Shown here in pieces: positions 10,879 through 21,092 of a stretch of 57,668 nucleotides of DNA. The stretch is taken from contig CAMZKV010000007.1 of NCBI GenBank assembly GCA_947311445.1, forward strand, positions 1 to 57,668, written 5' to 3'. The stretch's first letter is position 1; the number at the start of each line of letters is the position of its first letter. This DNA comes from an uncultured Chlorobiota bacterium. GTDB lineage: Bacteria > Bacteroidota > Bacteroidia > Bacteroidales > JAADGE01. The position numbers and the translations under genes are program-made. The notes under the pieces are model-generated. The model ran no database searches. It saw nothing but the letters and a program-made list of their open reading frames with translations, and had not been told where the DNA came from.

Positions 10879-12060
10879 TTATTTTAAGGCATAAGCAATC
10901 ATAATTCCCAAATAATTTCCCAAAGCATAACCGATAATTCCAATAGTGAGTCCGGAAATTATTATTTCCTTGTTTTTTAACTTTGCAGCAACAACAGGGA
11001 CAAAAGGTGGCGAAAATATTAAAGAAGTCATTGTTATTATAGTTGTGTCAACATCAATTTTAAATATTGCAGAAAATAAAAAAGTTAAAAATGTAATTCC
11101 AAAAACTACATATACAACATATAAAAATATTTTCGGTGAAATATTACTTATAGTTGTTAAATCTCCCATTGAAGCAACAACTAAACTAAAAATAAGAATA
11201 AAATATATTCCAATATGAAAAGTTTTAGGGATTTTATTTATTCTTGGAACCAATGCAAGTAATATCCCTAAACTTGTAATGGCTAAAATAGCAACAACAG
11301 TTGAAAAATCTTTTGGAACTAACATACTTATTCCTCCGCCTGTTGCAACAATGAGAATTGAAAGCCCAATTCCTTTCAGTATATTAGGTGTGTTTTTCTT
11401 AGTTAAAATATCATCAAAAGACTCTAATTCAGCAATGATTTTATCTTGTTTTTCATTGTCTGTTTTAAAATTAGATTTGAATTCAGGGAGAAATAGTAAG
11501 CCAAATTTTTTAAAAACAGATAATGCTAAAATTATAAAAACCGTACAAACCAGCATATCATATGTGTGAGTAATTATAAAAAGGTCAGAATCTACATTTA
11601 AAGCTGTTTTTATTGCTGCCATATTTGGTGTTCCTCCTGTATATACTCCTGTAAGTAAACCTGCAACTTGCCATCCATCTGCAACATCACCCATGAAAAT
11701 ATAAAACCCGGAAACAACAGTTATGATAACAGCAATTGCAACTAATAATCCTGACAACATTGTTTTTCCGGCAATTTTTAACCATTGCCTCACATTTGTT
11801 GAAAATAATAAAAGAGGAATGGCTAGTAAAACAGAGATCTCAGAAAATTTTTCTTGAACTTCTTTAACTCCCTCAGGCATAATTCCACTATTCCCAATAA
11901 CAAGTCCAAAAAAGTAAGCAATTAAAACTGCTCCAATTTTATTCATTGCCGAAAACTTATGTGTAATAAATAAAATAACTGCCGGAAAGAGTAAATAAAA
12001 AAGTATTAAGATTATCATATTTTTAATATTTAGATTTACTAATGCTTTAAGAGTTAGCAA
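10879..12060 (-). CDS. DUF819 family (YjcL-like) membrane protein
   Basis: Multi-pass protein; TGVYTGGTPNMAAIKTAL motif characteristic of the DUF819 family. Confidence 0.8.
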   Translation of the reverse strand: MLTLKALVNLNIKNMIILILFYLLFPAVILFITHKFSAMNKIGAVLIAYFFGLVIGNSGIMPEGVKEVQEKFSEISVLLAIPLLLFSTNVRQWLKIAGKTMLSGLLVAIAVIITVVSGFYIFMGDVADGWQVAGLLTGVYTGGTPNMAAIKTALNVDSDLFIITHTYDMLVCTVFIILALSVFKKFGLLFLPEFKSNFKTDNEKQDKIIAELESFDDILTKKNTPNILKGIGLSILIVATGGGISMLVPKDFSTVVAILAITSLGILLALVPRINKIPKTFHIGIYFILIFSLVVASMGDLTTISNISPKIFLYVVYVVFGITFLTFLFSAIFKIDVDTTIITMTSLIFSPPFVPVVAAKLKNKEIIISGLTIGIIGYALGNYLGIMIAYALK

Positions 12061-12071
12061 AATTCTAGTTC

Positions 12072-13241
12072 CTACGACTCCTTGAGACTTGCCCGTTCAA
12101 AAGTTTTTTCTCTATCAAACAAATATCTGTAAGTAGAAAATTGTCTGTATAAATTTGTTCCTAAATTTTCACAAACTTTTATCATTTTAGGATTAAAATC
12201 ACCAATCCAAGTTAAAATTGTATCTCTATATTTGTTCATCGGAACAAGCATTTCTCCTGCTAATTTTATCATTGCACCTTCAACTCCCTTTCCATGAAAA
12301 TCATGGGCAACACCAAAAACCAAACCGTACATCGTGTTTGGAGGATTAATATTTTTCTTCCACAAAAAAATTAACTTGCCAATCAAGTTCATTTTTCCGT
12401 TAACATATTTAAAAATCTGATTTAATTCAGGAATATTTACAAACATTCCAATTGGTCTGTTATCATAATATGCGAAAAATATAATATCAGGGTTAATAAC
12501 TGCTTTCATAGAATTTAAAAGTTTTTCTGCAAAAGAAAGTTCCATTTCTTTGAAGTTGTCTCTTGTATGCCCCCAACCATCATTATAAACATTAATAAAA
12601 TCCTGTGCAACTTGTTTCAATTTCATCCCTCTAATATTTTTGAACTCAAATTTAGGGTCGTTTCTTAAATCCTTCGATTTATTAACTAAAACATCTGGAA
12701 TAGGGTCGTTAACTAATCTTTGATACATAAATTGATTGTAAAAAACCTTGAACCCATATGTCTCGAATAGTTTAATATAATATTCCGGATTATAATTCAT
12801 TGCATAAGTATTTGGGTCTGTGAAGTTCTTCACAAGCAAACCCCAAAATTGATCACGTTCACCAAAGTTTATTGGACCATCCATTGCCTCAACTTTGTTT
12901 TTTTGAAACCAAAACTTTGCTGTATCAAATAATAAGTCTGCAGCTTCCTGATTGTTAATACATTCAAAATAGCCAATTCCTCCGGTTAATTGTTTGTATT
13001 TTTTTGAATATTTAGGATGAAGCCATGCAGCAATTCTACCAACTAATTTCTCAGAGTTGTCATATAAAACCCATCGTTTTGCATTTAATCCGTCAAAATT
13101 ATTATTAAATTTTCTATGAAATTTTTTTTCAATATCACTTTCGATGTGAGGAATCCAATTTGAATCATCTTTATATATAATTTTTGGAACTTTGTGAAAC
13201 TCTTTTATTGAGAAATTATCAGAAACTTCTTTTATTTTCAT
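12072..13241 (-). CDS. GNAT-fold acyltransferase-like conserved protein
   Basis: Start at internal MKIKEVSDNFSIKEF preferred over the ORF-track start; GRIAAWLHP and MDGPINFGERDQFWGLLV resemble conserved Bacteroidetes GNAT-like proteins. Confidence 0.65.
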   Translation of the reverse strand: MKIKEVSDNFSIKEFHKVPKIIYKDDSNWIPHIESDIEKKFHRKFNNNFDGLNAKRWVLYDNSEKLVGRIAAWLHPKYSKKYKQLTGGIGYFECINNQEAADLLFDTAKFWFQKNKVEAMDGPINFGERDQFWGLLVKNFTDPNTYAMNYNPEYYIKLFETYGFKVFYNQFMYQRLVNDPIPDVLVNKSKDLRNDPKFEFKNIRGMKLKQVAQDFINVYNDGWGHTRDNFKEMELSFAEKLLNSMKAVINPDIIFFAYYDNRPIGMFVNIPELNQIFKYVNGKMNLIGKLIFLWKKNINPPNTMYGLVFGVAHDFHGKGVEGAMIKLAGEMLVPMNKYRDTILTWIGDFNPKMIKVCENLGTNLYRQFSTYRYLFDREKTFERASLKES

Positions 13242-13503
13242 ATTTACAATTATAATAACTTTGTTGAATACTACCAAAAAATGTTATAAAACCATAAAGG
13301 AAACTCAAACTTCGTTAGTTTTGTTAGAAGTATTAAATATCTTGAATCCTTAAACGTTAGATAAGACAAATAGTAATACTTTTATTAAATAAAAACATCT
13401 AAATTTTACCAATAATTAAGTTAAATTTATTACTTTTGAAAACTCTTAAAAAATAAAGTAAAAGTAATATCTAATTTAAAAATGTTAAAAAAATATATAA
13501 ATT

Positions 13504-13743
13504 ATGGCAAAAATTAAAGGAGCAATAGTAGTTGATACAGAACGTTGCAAGGGATGTAATCTTTGCGTTGTTGCTTGTCCTACAGATGTTATTGCCTTAA
13601 ACAAATTAGTAAATGGAAAAGGATTTAATCCTGCATTTCCTGAAAATCATGGAGCATGTATTGCTTGCATGAGTTGTTCATTGGTTTGTCCCGATATGTG
13701 CATAACAGTGTACAGATACAAACCTCAAAAAGAAACAGTTTAA
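13504..13743 (+). CDS. korD: 2-oxoacid:ferredoxin oxidoreductase delta subunit (4Fe-4S ferredoxin)
   Basis: CKGCNLCVVACP and CIACMSCSLVCP clusters; first gene of a four-gene operon. Confidence 0.88.
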   Translation: MAKIKGAIVVDTERCKGCNLCVVACPTDVIALNKLVNGKGFNPAFPENHGACIACMSCSLVCPDMCITVYRYKPQKETV

Positions 13744-13760
13744 CTAAATTTAAACAGAGA

Positions 13761-14840
13761 ATGGAAGAAATAAAATTAATGAAAGGTAATGAAGCATTTG
13801 CCGAAGCAGTTATAAGAGAAGGAGTTGATGCTTATTTTGGTTATCCTATTACTCCTCAATCAGAAGTTATTGAATATCTAATGCTTGAAGAACCATATAA
13901 AAGAACAGGAATGGTTGTGCTTCAAGCAGAAAGTGAAATTGGTGCAATCCATATGGTTTATGGTGCAGCTGGTGCTGGAAAAAAAGCAGTAACTTCATCG
14001 TCAAGCCCCGGTATTAGTCTTAAACAAGAAGGAATATCATATATGGCAGGTTCAGAATTGCCATGTGTAATGCTAAATGTTGTAAGAGGTGGCCCCGGAT
14101 TAGGAACTATACAGCCTTCTCAAGCAGATTATTTTCAAACTGTAAAAGGTGGCGGACATGGAGATTATAAATTAATTGTACTTGCTCCTGCATCAGTTCA
14201 AGAAATGGCTGATTTTGTAGAAGACGGTTTTAAAATGGCATTCAAATACAGAACACCTGTAATGTTACTTTCAGACGGATTAATTGGACAAATGATGGAA
14301 AAGGTTCAACTTAAACCTCAAAAAGCAAGATTGTCAAACGAAGAAATTAGAGAAAAATACGGCTCTTGGGCAACAATTGGTCATAAACCGGAAGAACGAA
14401 CAATTATAACTTCATTAGAATTAAAATCTGAAAGACAAGAAAAACACAATCATAAATTACAAGCAAAATACAGAGAAATTGAAAAGAAAGAAGTAAGACT
14501 TGAAAAATTTAATTGTGAAAATGCTGATTATCTATTGGTTGCATATGGTTCGAGTGCAAGAATTTGCCAAAAAACAATTCAGTTAGGTAAAGAAAAAGGA
14601 ATAAACATCGGTTTAATAAGACCTATTACACTTTGGCCTTTTCCATCAGATGAAATCAATAAAGCTGCTGATAAAGTAAAAGGTGTTTTGTCAGTTGAAT
14701 TAAGTGCAGGACAAATGGTTGATGATGTAAGATTAGCCGTTAACGGAAAAGTTCCTGTTGAGCATTATGGACGGTTTGGAGGAATGATACATTCTCCTGA
14801 TGAAGTACTTGAAGCATTAGAGAAAAATTTTATTAAATAA
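13761..14840 (+). CDS. korA: 2-oxoacid:ferredoxin oxidoreductase alpha subunit
   Basis: GYPITPQSEVIEYL and TSSSSPGISLKQEGISYMAGSELPCVMLNVVRGGPGLGTIQPSQADYFQ. Start placed at ATG 13761; the ORF-track N-terminus overlaps korD. Confidence 0.92.
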   Translation: MEEIKLMKGNEAFAEAVIREGVDAYFGYPITPQSEVIEYLMLEEPYKRTGMVVLQAESEIGAIHMVYGAAGAGKKAVTSSSSPGISLKQEGISYMAGSELPCVMLNVVRGGPGLGTIQPSQADYFQTVKGGGHGDYKLIVLAPASVQEMADFVEDGFKMAFKYRTPVMLLSDGLIGQMMEKVQLKPQKARLSNEEIREKYGSWATIGHKPEERTIITSLELKSERQEKHNHKLQAKYREIEKKEVRLEKFNCENADYLLVAYGSSARICQKTIQLGKEKGINIGLIRPITLWPFPSDEINKAADKVKGVLSVELSAGQMVDDVRLAVNGKVPVEHYGRFGGMIHSPDEVLEALEKNFIK

Positions 14841-14890
14841 CATTGTTAAATATTGTTACATTTTTTAATGTTTTTGTAATTTTAACAATG
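14841..14890. repeat. Inverted repeat CATTGTTAAA...TTTAACAATG between korA and korB
   Basis: CATTGTTAAA at 14841-14850 and its exact reverse complement at 14881-14890. Confidence 0.75.
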
Positions 14891-14940
14891 CAATAATTTT
14901 AACAATGCAACAATTTAACAGTGCAACAATTTAACAATAA
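14880..14940 (+). repeat. Imperfect ~16-17 bp tandem repeat (TTTTAACAATGCAACAA type, ~3.5 copies)
   Basis: TTTTAACAATGCAATAA, TTTTAACAATGCAACAA, TTTAACAGTGCAACAA, TTTAACAATAA. Confidence 0.85.
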
Positions 14941-14945
14941 AAATT

Positions 14946-15716
14946 ATGTCAGAAAATATAACACCCGAAGAAATAATAAAAAAAGGAACATTAGTTTTTG
15001 AGAAAACAAAGTTAATGACCGATGCACACTTATCTTATTGCCCAGGCTGTGGACATGGTGTAGCACACAGAATTACTATGGAAGTTCTTGAAGAAATGGG
15101 AGTAGGCGACCAAGCCATTGGAATTGCTCCTGTAGGATGTTCAGTTTTAGCATATGATTTTATGAATATTGATATGCAACAAGCTGCACATGGAAGAGCT
15201 CCTGCCGTAGCAACAGGAATAAAAAGATTATATCCTGAAAAATATGTTTTTACTTACCAAGGCGATGGCGATTTAGCTGCAATTGGAACAAATGAAACAA
15301 TTCACGCATGCAACAGAGGAGAAAATATTGTAATAATTTTCGTAAATAACGGTATTTACGGAATGACAGGTGGACAAATGGCACCAACAACTCTTGAAGG
15401 GATGGTTTCATCAACTTCACCTTATGGTAGAGATTTGGGAATGACTGGTCATCCTATAAAAATAACAGAAATGTTAGCAATGTTGCCGGGAGTTTGCTAT
15501 GCAACTCGTCATGCGGTTCATAAACCTGGTTTAGTTAGAAAAACTAAAAAAGCAATTAAAAAAGCATTTGAAAACCAAAGAGATAAAAAAGGAACATCAA
15601 TTATAGAAATAGTTTCAAATTGTAACTCGGGTTGGAAAATGACTCCTGTTAAATCTAATGAATGGTTAGAAGAAAATATGCTTCCTGTATTTCCGCTTGG
15701 AGATATAAAAGGATAG
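14946..15716 (+). CDS. korB: 2-oxoacid:ferredoxin oxidoreductase beta subunit
   Basis: CPGCGHGVAHRI; TPP-binding GDGDLAAIGTNETIHACNRGENIVIIFVNNGIYGMTGGQMAPTT. Confidence 0.93.
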   Translation: MSENITPEEIIKKGTLVFEKTKLMTDAHLSYCPGCGHGVAHRITMEVLEEMGVGDQAIGIAPVGCSVLAYDFMNIDMQQAAHGRAPAVATGIKRLYPEKYVFTYQGDGDLAAIGTNETIHACNRGENIVIIFVNNGIYGMTGGQMAPTTLEGMVSSTSPYGRDLGMTGHPIKITEMLAMLPGVCYATRHAVHKPGLVRKTKKAIKKAFENQRDKKGTSIIEIVSNCNSGWKMTPVKSNEWLEENMLPVFPLGDIKG

Positions 15717-15758
15717 TAATACTTCAAATCAGAATTACAAATCTCAAATTTAAAAAAA

Positions 15759-16304
15759 ATGACAGAAGAAATAATTATAGCAGGTTTTGGAGGGCAAGGT
15801 GTTCTTTCAATGGGGAAAATACTTGCCTATTCAGGAATTATGCAAGATCAAGAAGTAAGTTGGATGCCATCTTATGGACCCGAAATGAGGGGAGGAACTG
15901 CTAATGTAACAGTAATATTAAGCGATGAGAAAATAAGTTCTCCGGTATTAAGAAATTTTGATACAGCAATAGTTTTAAATCAGCCTTCAATGAATAAATT
16001 TGAAGAAACTGTTAAACCCGGAGGGATTTTATTATATGATCCAAATGGAATTCTCCATCCTCCAACAAGAAAAGATATAAGAATATATAAAATTGAAGGA
16101 GCATTAGAAGCATCAAGAATGAAAAGTTCTAAAACTTTTAATATGATTGTTTTAGGAGCATATTTAAAAATTAATCCTGTTGTTAAAATGGAGAATGTAC
16201 TCAAAGGTCTGAAAAAATCATTGCCTGAAAGACATCATCACCTAATTCCACTTAATGAAGAAGCAATTAAGGTTGGATTAGAAAAAGTTGAAAAAGTTTC
16301 ATAA
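15759..16304 (+). CDS. korG: 2-oxoacid:ferredoxin oxidoreductase gamma subunit
   Basis: GFGGQGVLSMGKILAYSG...WMPSYGPEMRGGTANVTVILS. Confidence 0.92.
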   Translation: MTEEIIIAGFGGQGVLSMGKILAYSGIMQDQEVSWMPSYGPEMRGGTANVTVILSDEKISSPVLRNFDTAIVLNQPSMNKFEETVKPGGILLYDPNGILHPPTRKDIRIYKIEGALEASRMKSSKTFNMIVLGAYLKINPVVKMENVLKGLKKSLPERHHHLIPLNEEAIKVGLEKVEKVS

Positions 16305-16315
16305 TTTAAAATTAT

Positions 16316-16342
16316 ATAGACCTGCAATTTGCGGGTCTTTTT
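16316..16342 (+). terminator. Rho-independent terminator after the kor operon
   Basis: AGACCTGCAATTTGCGGGTCT followed by T-run. Confidence 0.75.
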
Positions 16343-16429
16343 ATCAAACCAAAATTGCATTTTCTTAAATTTTATTATAAATTTTAGCAAAAATATATAT
16401 CTTTAACAAAATTTTAAACACATTTTATC

Positions 16430-17107
16430 ATGATGTTCGGATATATCATCTTCGGTGCCATAGCTTTACTTGGAGGGCTTGTTCAAAGAAAACTGAAAAG
16501 TAAGTTTAAAAAATACTCACAAATTGCATTACAAAATGGATTGTCGGGAAAAGAAATTGCAGAAAAAATGTTAGCTGACCATGGAATAACAGATGTTCAA
16601 GTTATTTCTGTACGAGGGAAATTAACAGACCATTACAATCCTAAAAATAAAACTGTAAATTTAAGTGAAGTTGTTTTTCATCAAAGAAATGCTTCTGCGG
16701 CAGCTGTTGCAGCACATGAGTGCGGACATGCAATACAACACGCAACTGCATATTCTTGGTTGCAGTTTCGTTCCAAAATGGTTCCTACCGTTAATGTAAC
16801 AGGAAGATTGGCACAATTTATAATCATGGGAGGAATTCTTGCAATTAATGTTTTTCCTCAATTATTATTGCTTGGAATTGCATTCTTTGCTGTATCAGTT
16901 GTGTTCACTTTTGTTACACTACCGGTTGAGTATGATGCAAGCAAAAGAGCTTTAGCATGGTTGGAAAATGAAAGGATGCTAACTCCACAAGAACATGATG
17001 GGGCAGAAGATGCACTTAAATGGGCAGCTAGAACCTATGTTGTTGCAGCACTAGGTGCTTTAACTACATTACTTTATTATGTTATGATTTTTCTGAGAAG
17101 AAGATAG
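16430..17107 (+). CDS. YugP-like zinc metallopeptidase
   Basis: AAVAAHECGHAIQHATAYSWLQFRS (HExxH); multi-pass membrane protein. Confidence 0.9.
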   Translation: MMFGYIIFGAIALLGGLVQRKLKSKFKKYSQIALQNGLSGKEIAEKMLADHGITDVQVISVRGKLTDHYNPKNKTVNLSEVVFHQRNASAAAVAAHECGHAIQHATAYSWLQFRSKMVPTVNVTGRLAQFIIMGGILAINVFPQLLLLGIAFFAVSVVFTFVTLPVEYDASKRALAWLENERMLTPQEHDGAEDALKWAARTYVVAALGALTTLLYYVMIFLRRR

Positions 17108-17231
17108 TTGCTGATATTATTTTAAAACATTCTAATGTGTTCATTATCAGTTTATTATAAATATTATTTTCAATATAACTATTGAGCATATAATTTAAAA
17201 ACTTATTTATTTATTTAAAATGATATATTTT

Positions 17232-17261
17232 TTTGTAAAGAATAAAAAAATAATAACTTTG
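17232..17261 (+). promoter_or_regulatory. Bacteroidetes-type promoter for rpmH
   Basis: TTTG (17232-17235), 18 bp spacer, TAACTTTG (17254-17261). Confidence 0.65.
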
Positions 17262-17325
17262 CAATCCGAAAAATAATAAGAATAAAAACAAAAAAATCCT
17301 TAAAGGATATTAAAAATAAAGAAAG

Positions 17326-17484
17326 ATGAAAAGAACGTTTCAACCTTCAAAAAGAAAAAGAAAGAATAAATTAGGATTCAGAGAAAGAATGGCAACCGTT
17401 AGTGGAAGAAATATTTTGAAAAGAAGACGCAGAAAAGGGAGATCTAAATTATCAGTTTCAGATGAATTGCGTTATAAATCATAA
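17326..17484 (+). CDS. rpmH: 50S ribosomal protein L34
   Basis: Translated by hand: [52 protein letters not shown]; absent from the ORF track because it is short. Confidence 0.97.
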   Translation: MKRTFQPSKRKRKNKLGFRERMATVSGRNILKRRRRKGRSKLSVSDELRYKS

Positions 17485-17524
17485 TTTTATTTTAATTTAG
17501 AAAGTAAAATACTAATATTATACA

Positions 17525-17556
17525 CCCTCGATTTTGTCAATCGAGGGTTTTTTGTT
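17525..17556 (+). terminator. Rho-independent terminator after rpmH
   Basis: CCCTCGATT-TTGTC-AATCGAGGG followed by TTTTTTGTTT. Confidence 0.88.
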
Positions 17557-17574
17557 TAGCATTATAAAAAAAAG

Positions 17575-18699
17575 ATGAATAAAATTGATATATTTATAAA
17601 AAATAGCAATTTGAGTAATGAATTGTTGAAAATTGCAAGAAAAGTTAAAAATAATGAAAGGATTTCAGAAGAGGAAGGACTTTTTTTATATGAAAACGCA
17701 GAACTTTCATTTCTTGGAGTATTATCCAACTATTTGAGAGAAAAAGCACACGGAGATATTACGTATTTTAATAAGAATTTTCATATTGAACCAACAAATA
17801 TTTGTATTTATAGTTGCAAATTTTGCTCTTATGTTAGGAAAATAAATCAAGAAGGAGCATGGGAGTTTAATATTGAAGATATACTGGAAACTGTTAAATC
17901 ATATAAAAATAAGGATGTTACAGAAGTTCATATTGTAGGAGGAGTTCATCCTAACAGAGATTTGCATTATTATGGTAAAATGATACAAAAGATTAAAAGT
18001 ATTATACCAGAAATTAAGATAAAAGCATTTACGGCAGTTGAGCTTGAGTTTATGATTAAAAAAGCAAAAATGCCATTAGTTGAAGGCTTAAAAAAATTAA
18101 AAGAATATGGTTTAGATTCTATTCCCGGTGGAGGAGCGGAAATTTTTCATAATGATATAAGAAAAGAACTTTGCGATGAAAAAGCTAGTTCAGAAATGTG
18201 GCTTAAGATTCATGAAGCTGCACATAAAGTTGGGCTTCCCTCTAATGCTACGATTTTATATGGTCATATTGAAAAGTATTCTCACAGAATTCATCATCTT
18301 TCAAAATTAAGAGATTTACAAGATAAAACAGGAGGCTTTAAAACTTTTATTCCTTTAAAATTCAGAAAAGAAAACAATAGTCTTTCTCATGTTGGAGAAG
18401 TTTCCTCAATAGAAGATTTAAAGAATTTTGCAGTATCTCGTATTTTTCTTGATAATTTTCCTCACATAAAAGCATACTGGCCAATGTTAGGAAGAAATAT
18501 TACCCAACTATCTCTATCATATGGTGTTGATGATGTTGATGGAACTATTGATGACAGTACAAAAATTTATTCTATGGCAGGAGCAGAAGACAAAAACCCG
18601 AAGATGTCAACACAAGATTTGGTGCATCTTATTAAAAAAGTAAGAAGAATTCCTGCCGAAAGAGATACTCTTTATAACATTATAAAAAAATATGATTAA
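17575..18699 (+). CDS. mqnE: Aminofutalosine synthase, radical SAM (futalosine menaquinone pathway)
   Basis: EPTNICIYSCKFCSY radical SAM motif; GGVHPNRDLHYY; IPGGGAEIF; HRIHHLSKLRDLQDKTGGFKTFIPLKF. Confidence 0.93.
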   Translation: MNKIDIFIKNSNLSNELLKIARKVKNNERISEEEGLFLYENAELSFLGVLSNYLREKAHGDITYFNKNFHIEPTNICIYSCKFCSYVRKINQEGAWEFNIEDILETVKSYKNKDVTEVHIVGGVHPNRDLHYYGKMIQKIKSIIPEIKIKAFTAVELEFMIKKAKMPLVEGLKKLKEYGLDSIPGGGAEIFHNDIRKELCDEKASSEMWLKIHEAAHKVGLPSNATILYGHIEKYSHRIHHLSKLRDLQDKTGGFKTFIPLKFRKENNSLSHVGEVSSIEDLKNFAVSRIFLDNFPHIKAYWPMLGRNITQLSLSYGVDDVDGTIDDSTKIYSMAGAEDKNPKMSTQDLVHLIKKVRRIPAERDTLYNIIKKYD

Positions 18700-18767
18700 T
18701 TAGTGCTTAATCTTCAAGCAATAATTTTTATATTTGGCAATCTGATAAACCTTTTTAATATTTTGTT

Positions 18768-19280
18768 TTGACTTTAAATGTCCTTTTTAAAAATATAGGA
18801 ATTTTTGCTTTTGTATTTTTTTTACAAGTGCTTTTGCTAAATAATATCCATTTTACTGAACTGGGAGTAACACCCTATTTTTATATTATTTTTATATTAT
18901 TACTTCCCTTTGATACTCCCAAATGGTCTCTTTTATTATCTGCATTTTTTTTAGGACTTTTTGTTGATATGTTTGAAGACACTGGGGGAGTTCATGCCTC
19001 AGCAACTGTTTTTGTTGCTTTTGTAAGACCTTTTTTGTTGAAAGTTTTAAGTGGTAGAGATGGATATTCACTGGAAAGTTTGCCTAGAATCTCTTGGTAC
19101 GGATTTTTATGGTTTCTGAAATTTACACTTATTTCTGTTCTAATCCATAATTTTGTGTATTTCTTAGTTTTAGAATTTAGTTTTGCAAATTTCTCAATAT
19201 TATTAGCAAAAATTTTTTTAACAAGTGTTCTTTCGGTAGTTTTAATAATTATAAGCCAATATTTAATATTTCAAAAATAA
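18768..19280 (+). CDS. mreD: Rod shape-determining protein MreD
   Basis: 170 aa membrane protein directly upstream of PBP2 and RodA; FFLGLFVDMFEDTGGVHASATVFVAFVRPFLL. TTG start. Confidence 0.8.
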   Translation: MTLNVLFKNIGIFAFVFFLQVLLLNNIHFTELGVTPYFYIIFILLLPFDTPKWSLLLSAFFLGLFVDMFEDTGGVHASATVFVAFVRPFLLKVLSGRDGYSLESLPRISWYGFLWFLKFTLISVLIHNFVYFLVLEFSFANFSILLAKIFLTSVLSVVLIIISQYLIFQK

Positions 19281-21071
19281 TTGAAAACAAAGATCTTTAT
19301 AGTAAGCTCAATATTTACAATAAGTGCAGTTATTTTTATTGTAAAACTCTTTTTTTTGCAGGTTATTGATACGTCTTATAAACTTTCTGCTGAAAATAAT
19401 GCTCTTAGGCATATTACCAAATATCCCGTAAGAGGAAAAATTTTTGACCGAAATGGAAAAGTTTTAGTAAGTAATAAAGCATATTATGATTTGAAAGTTG
19501 TTCCAAGAAGTCTTTCTGAGTTTGATACAGTTGAGTTTTGTAAATTAATTAATATTTCTAAGGAAGATTTAATTAAAAAGATTAGAAGAAAAAGACATTC
19601 TTATCAAGCTATCATAATCAAAAAACAAATTGAAGATATTGAATTTGCCTATATTCAAGAACAACTTTTTAAGTTCCCAAATTTTTATATTGAAAAAAGA
19701 ACCTTAAGAGATTATAATGAATTAACAGCCGCACAACTTCTTGGATATTCGGCAGAAGTGAGTGGTGAAGATCTAAAAAGAGATGATTATTATAAACCCG
19801 GCGATTTTATTGGGAAAAGTGGTATTGAGAAAAAGTATGAAACTTATTTGAGAGGGGAAAAAGGAGAAAAGATATTTGTTGTTAATGTTCATGGAAGTGT
19901 TCAAGGGATATATAAAAATGGAAAATACGACAAAGAAGCAGTTGCAGGAAAAGATTTAATTTCAACAATTGATGTGGAATTACAAAAATATGGAGAATTA
20001 TTAATGCAAAATAAAATAGGGAGTATTGTAGTAATTGAACCTGCTACGGGGGAGATACTAGCAATGGTTTCAAGTCCGACATACAACCCTGATTTATTTG
20101 TTGGAAAAAAATTATCTAAAAATTACAGAAGAGTTGAAAAACAAAAAGGTAAACCGTTGTTTGATAGGGCATTGCGTTCTATGTATCCGCCAGGTTCAAC
20201 TTTTAAACTAGTAAATGCCTTAATTGGTTTAGAAGAAAAAGTAATAAACAAAAGAACAGTTTTTATTACAGACGGCTATGATGCCGGTACTCATATTGTA
20301 GGAGACCATATTAGTGGACTTGTTACATTTCAAAAATCAATTCAGTTTTCAAGTAACGCATACTATTGTCATGTTTTTAAAAGAATTATTTCTAATAAAA
20401 AATATCCTGATTATGCAAGTGCGTATGAAGAATGGAAAAAATATGTACAATCCTTTGGTCTTGGTATTAGTCTTAATACAGACTTAAATTTTGAGAAAAA
20501 AGGTATTTTGTATTCTTCAACATATTTTGACAGATATTATGGAAAAAGACATTGGAATTATAACACAATTATTTCTTTGGCAATAGGGCAGGGTGAACTT
20601 GGATTTACACCGCTACAATCTGCAAATATGATTTCTGCAATAGCAAATAGAGGATACTATATTACTCCTCATGTAATTAAAAAAATTGTAGGAGATACAA
20701 TAGCAAAAAAGTTTACAGAAAAACATTTTACCAAAGTAAAACCAGAGTATTTTGAACCTGTTATTGATGCAGCAGAGCTTGTTGTTTCAGCAGGAACAGG
20801 ATTTTCTGCATATTTGCCAGGATTAGATATTTGCGGCAAAACCGGAACTGCTCAAAATCCACATGGAATTGATCATTCAATTTTTGTTGCTTTTGCTCCT
20901 AAAAAGAATCCTAAAATTGCTATTTCTGTTTATGTTGAAAATGCAGGGTATGGTTCTACATGGGCAGCACCAATTACAGGGCTAATGATTGAGAAGTATT
21001 TGACAAATAAAATAACTAAAACTTGGCAAGAAAAGAGAATAATTAAAGCAGATTTTATTAATAAGAAATAA
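19281..21071 (+). CDS. mrdA: Penicillin-binding protein 2
   Basis: YPVRGKIFDRNG; active-site YPPGSTFKLVN (SxxK); CGKTGTAQNPHG (KTG). TTG start abuts the mreD stop. Confidence 0.94.
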   Translation: MKTKIFIVSSIFTISAVIFIVKLFFLQVIDTSYKLSAENNALRHITKYPVRGKIFDRNGKVLVSNKAYYDLKVVPRSLSEFDTVEFCKLINISKEDLIKKIRRKRHSYQAIIIKKQIEDIEFAYIQEQLFKFPNFYIEKRTLRDYNELTAAQLLGYSAEVSGEDLKRDDYYKPGDFIGKSGIEKKYETYLRGEKGEKIFVVNVHGSVQGIYKNGKYDKEAVAGKDLISTIDVELQKYGELLMQNKIGSIVVIEPATGEILAMVSSPTYNPDLFVGKKLSKNYRRVEKQKGKPLFDRALRSMYPPGSTFKLVNALIGLEEKVINKRTVFITDGYDAGTHIVGDHISGLVTFQKSIQFSSNAYYCHVFKRIISNKKYPDYASAYEEWKKYVQSFGLGISLNTDLNFEKKGILYSSTYFDRYYGKRHWNYNTIISLAIGQGELGFTPLQSANMISAIANRGYYITPHVIKKIVGDTIAKKFTEKHFTKVKPEYFEPVIDAAELVVSAGTGFSAYLPGLDICGKTGTAQNPHGIDHSIFVAFAPKKNPKIAISVYVENAGYGSTWAAPITGLMIEKYLTNKITKTWQEKRIIKADFINKK

Positions 21072-21092
21072 AAGAAATTGTTAACTTAAAAT

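Noticed and set aside
15662-15904. 80-aa plus-strand ORF bridging korB and korG
   Set aside because: Out of frame with both kor genes and overlaps their coding sequence.
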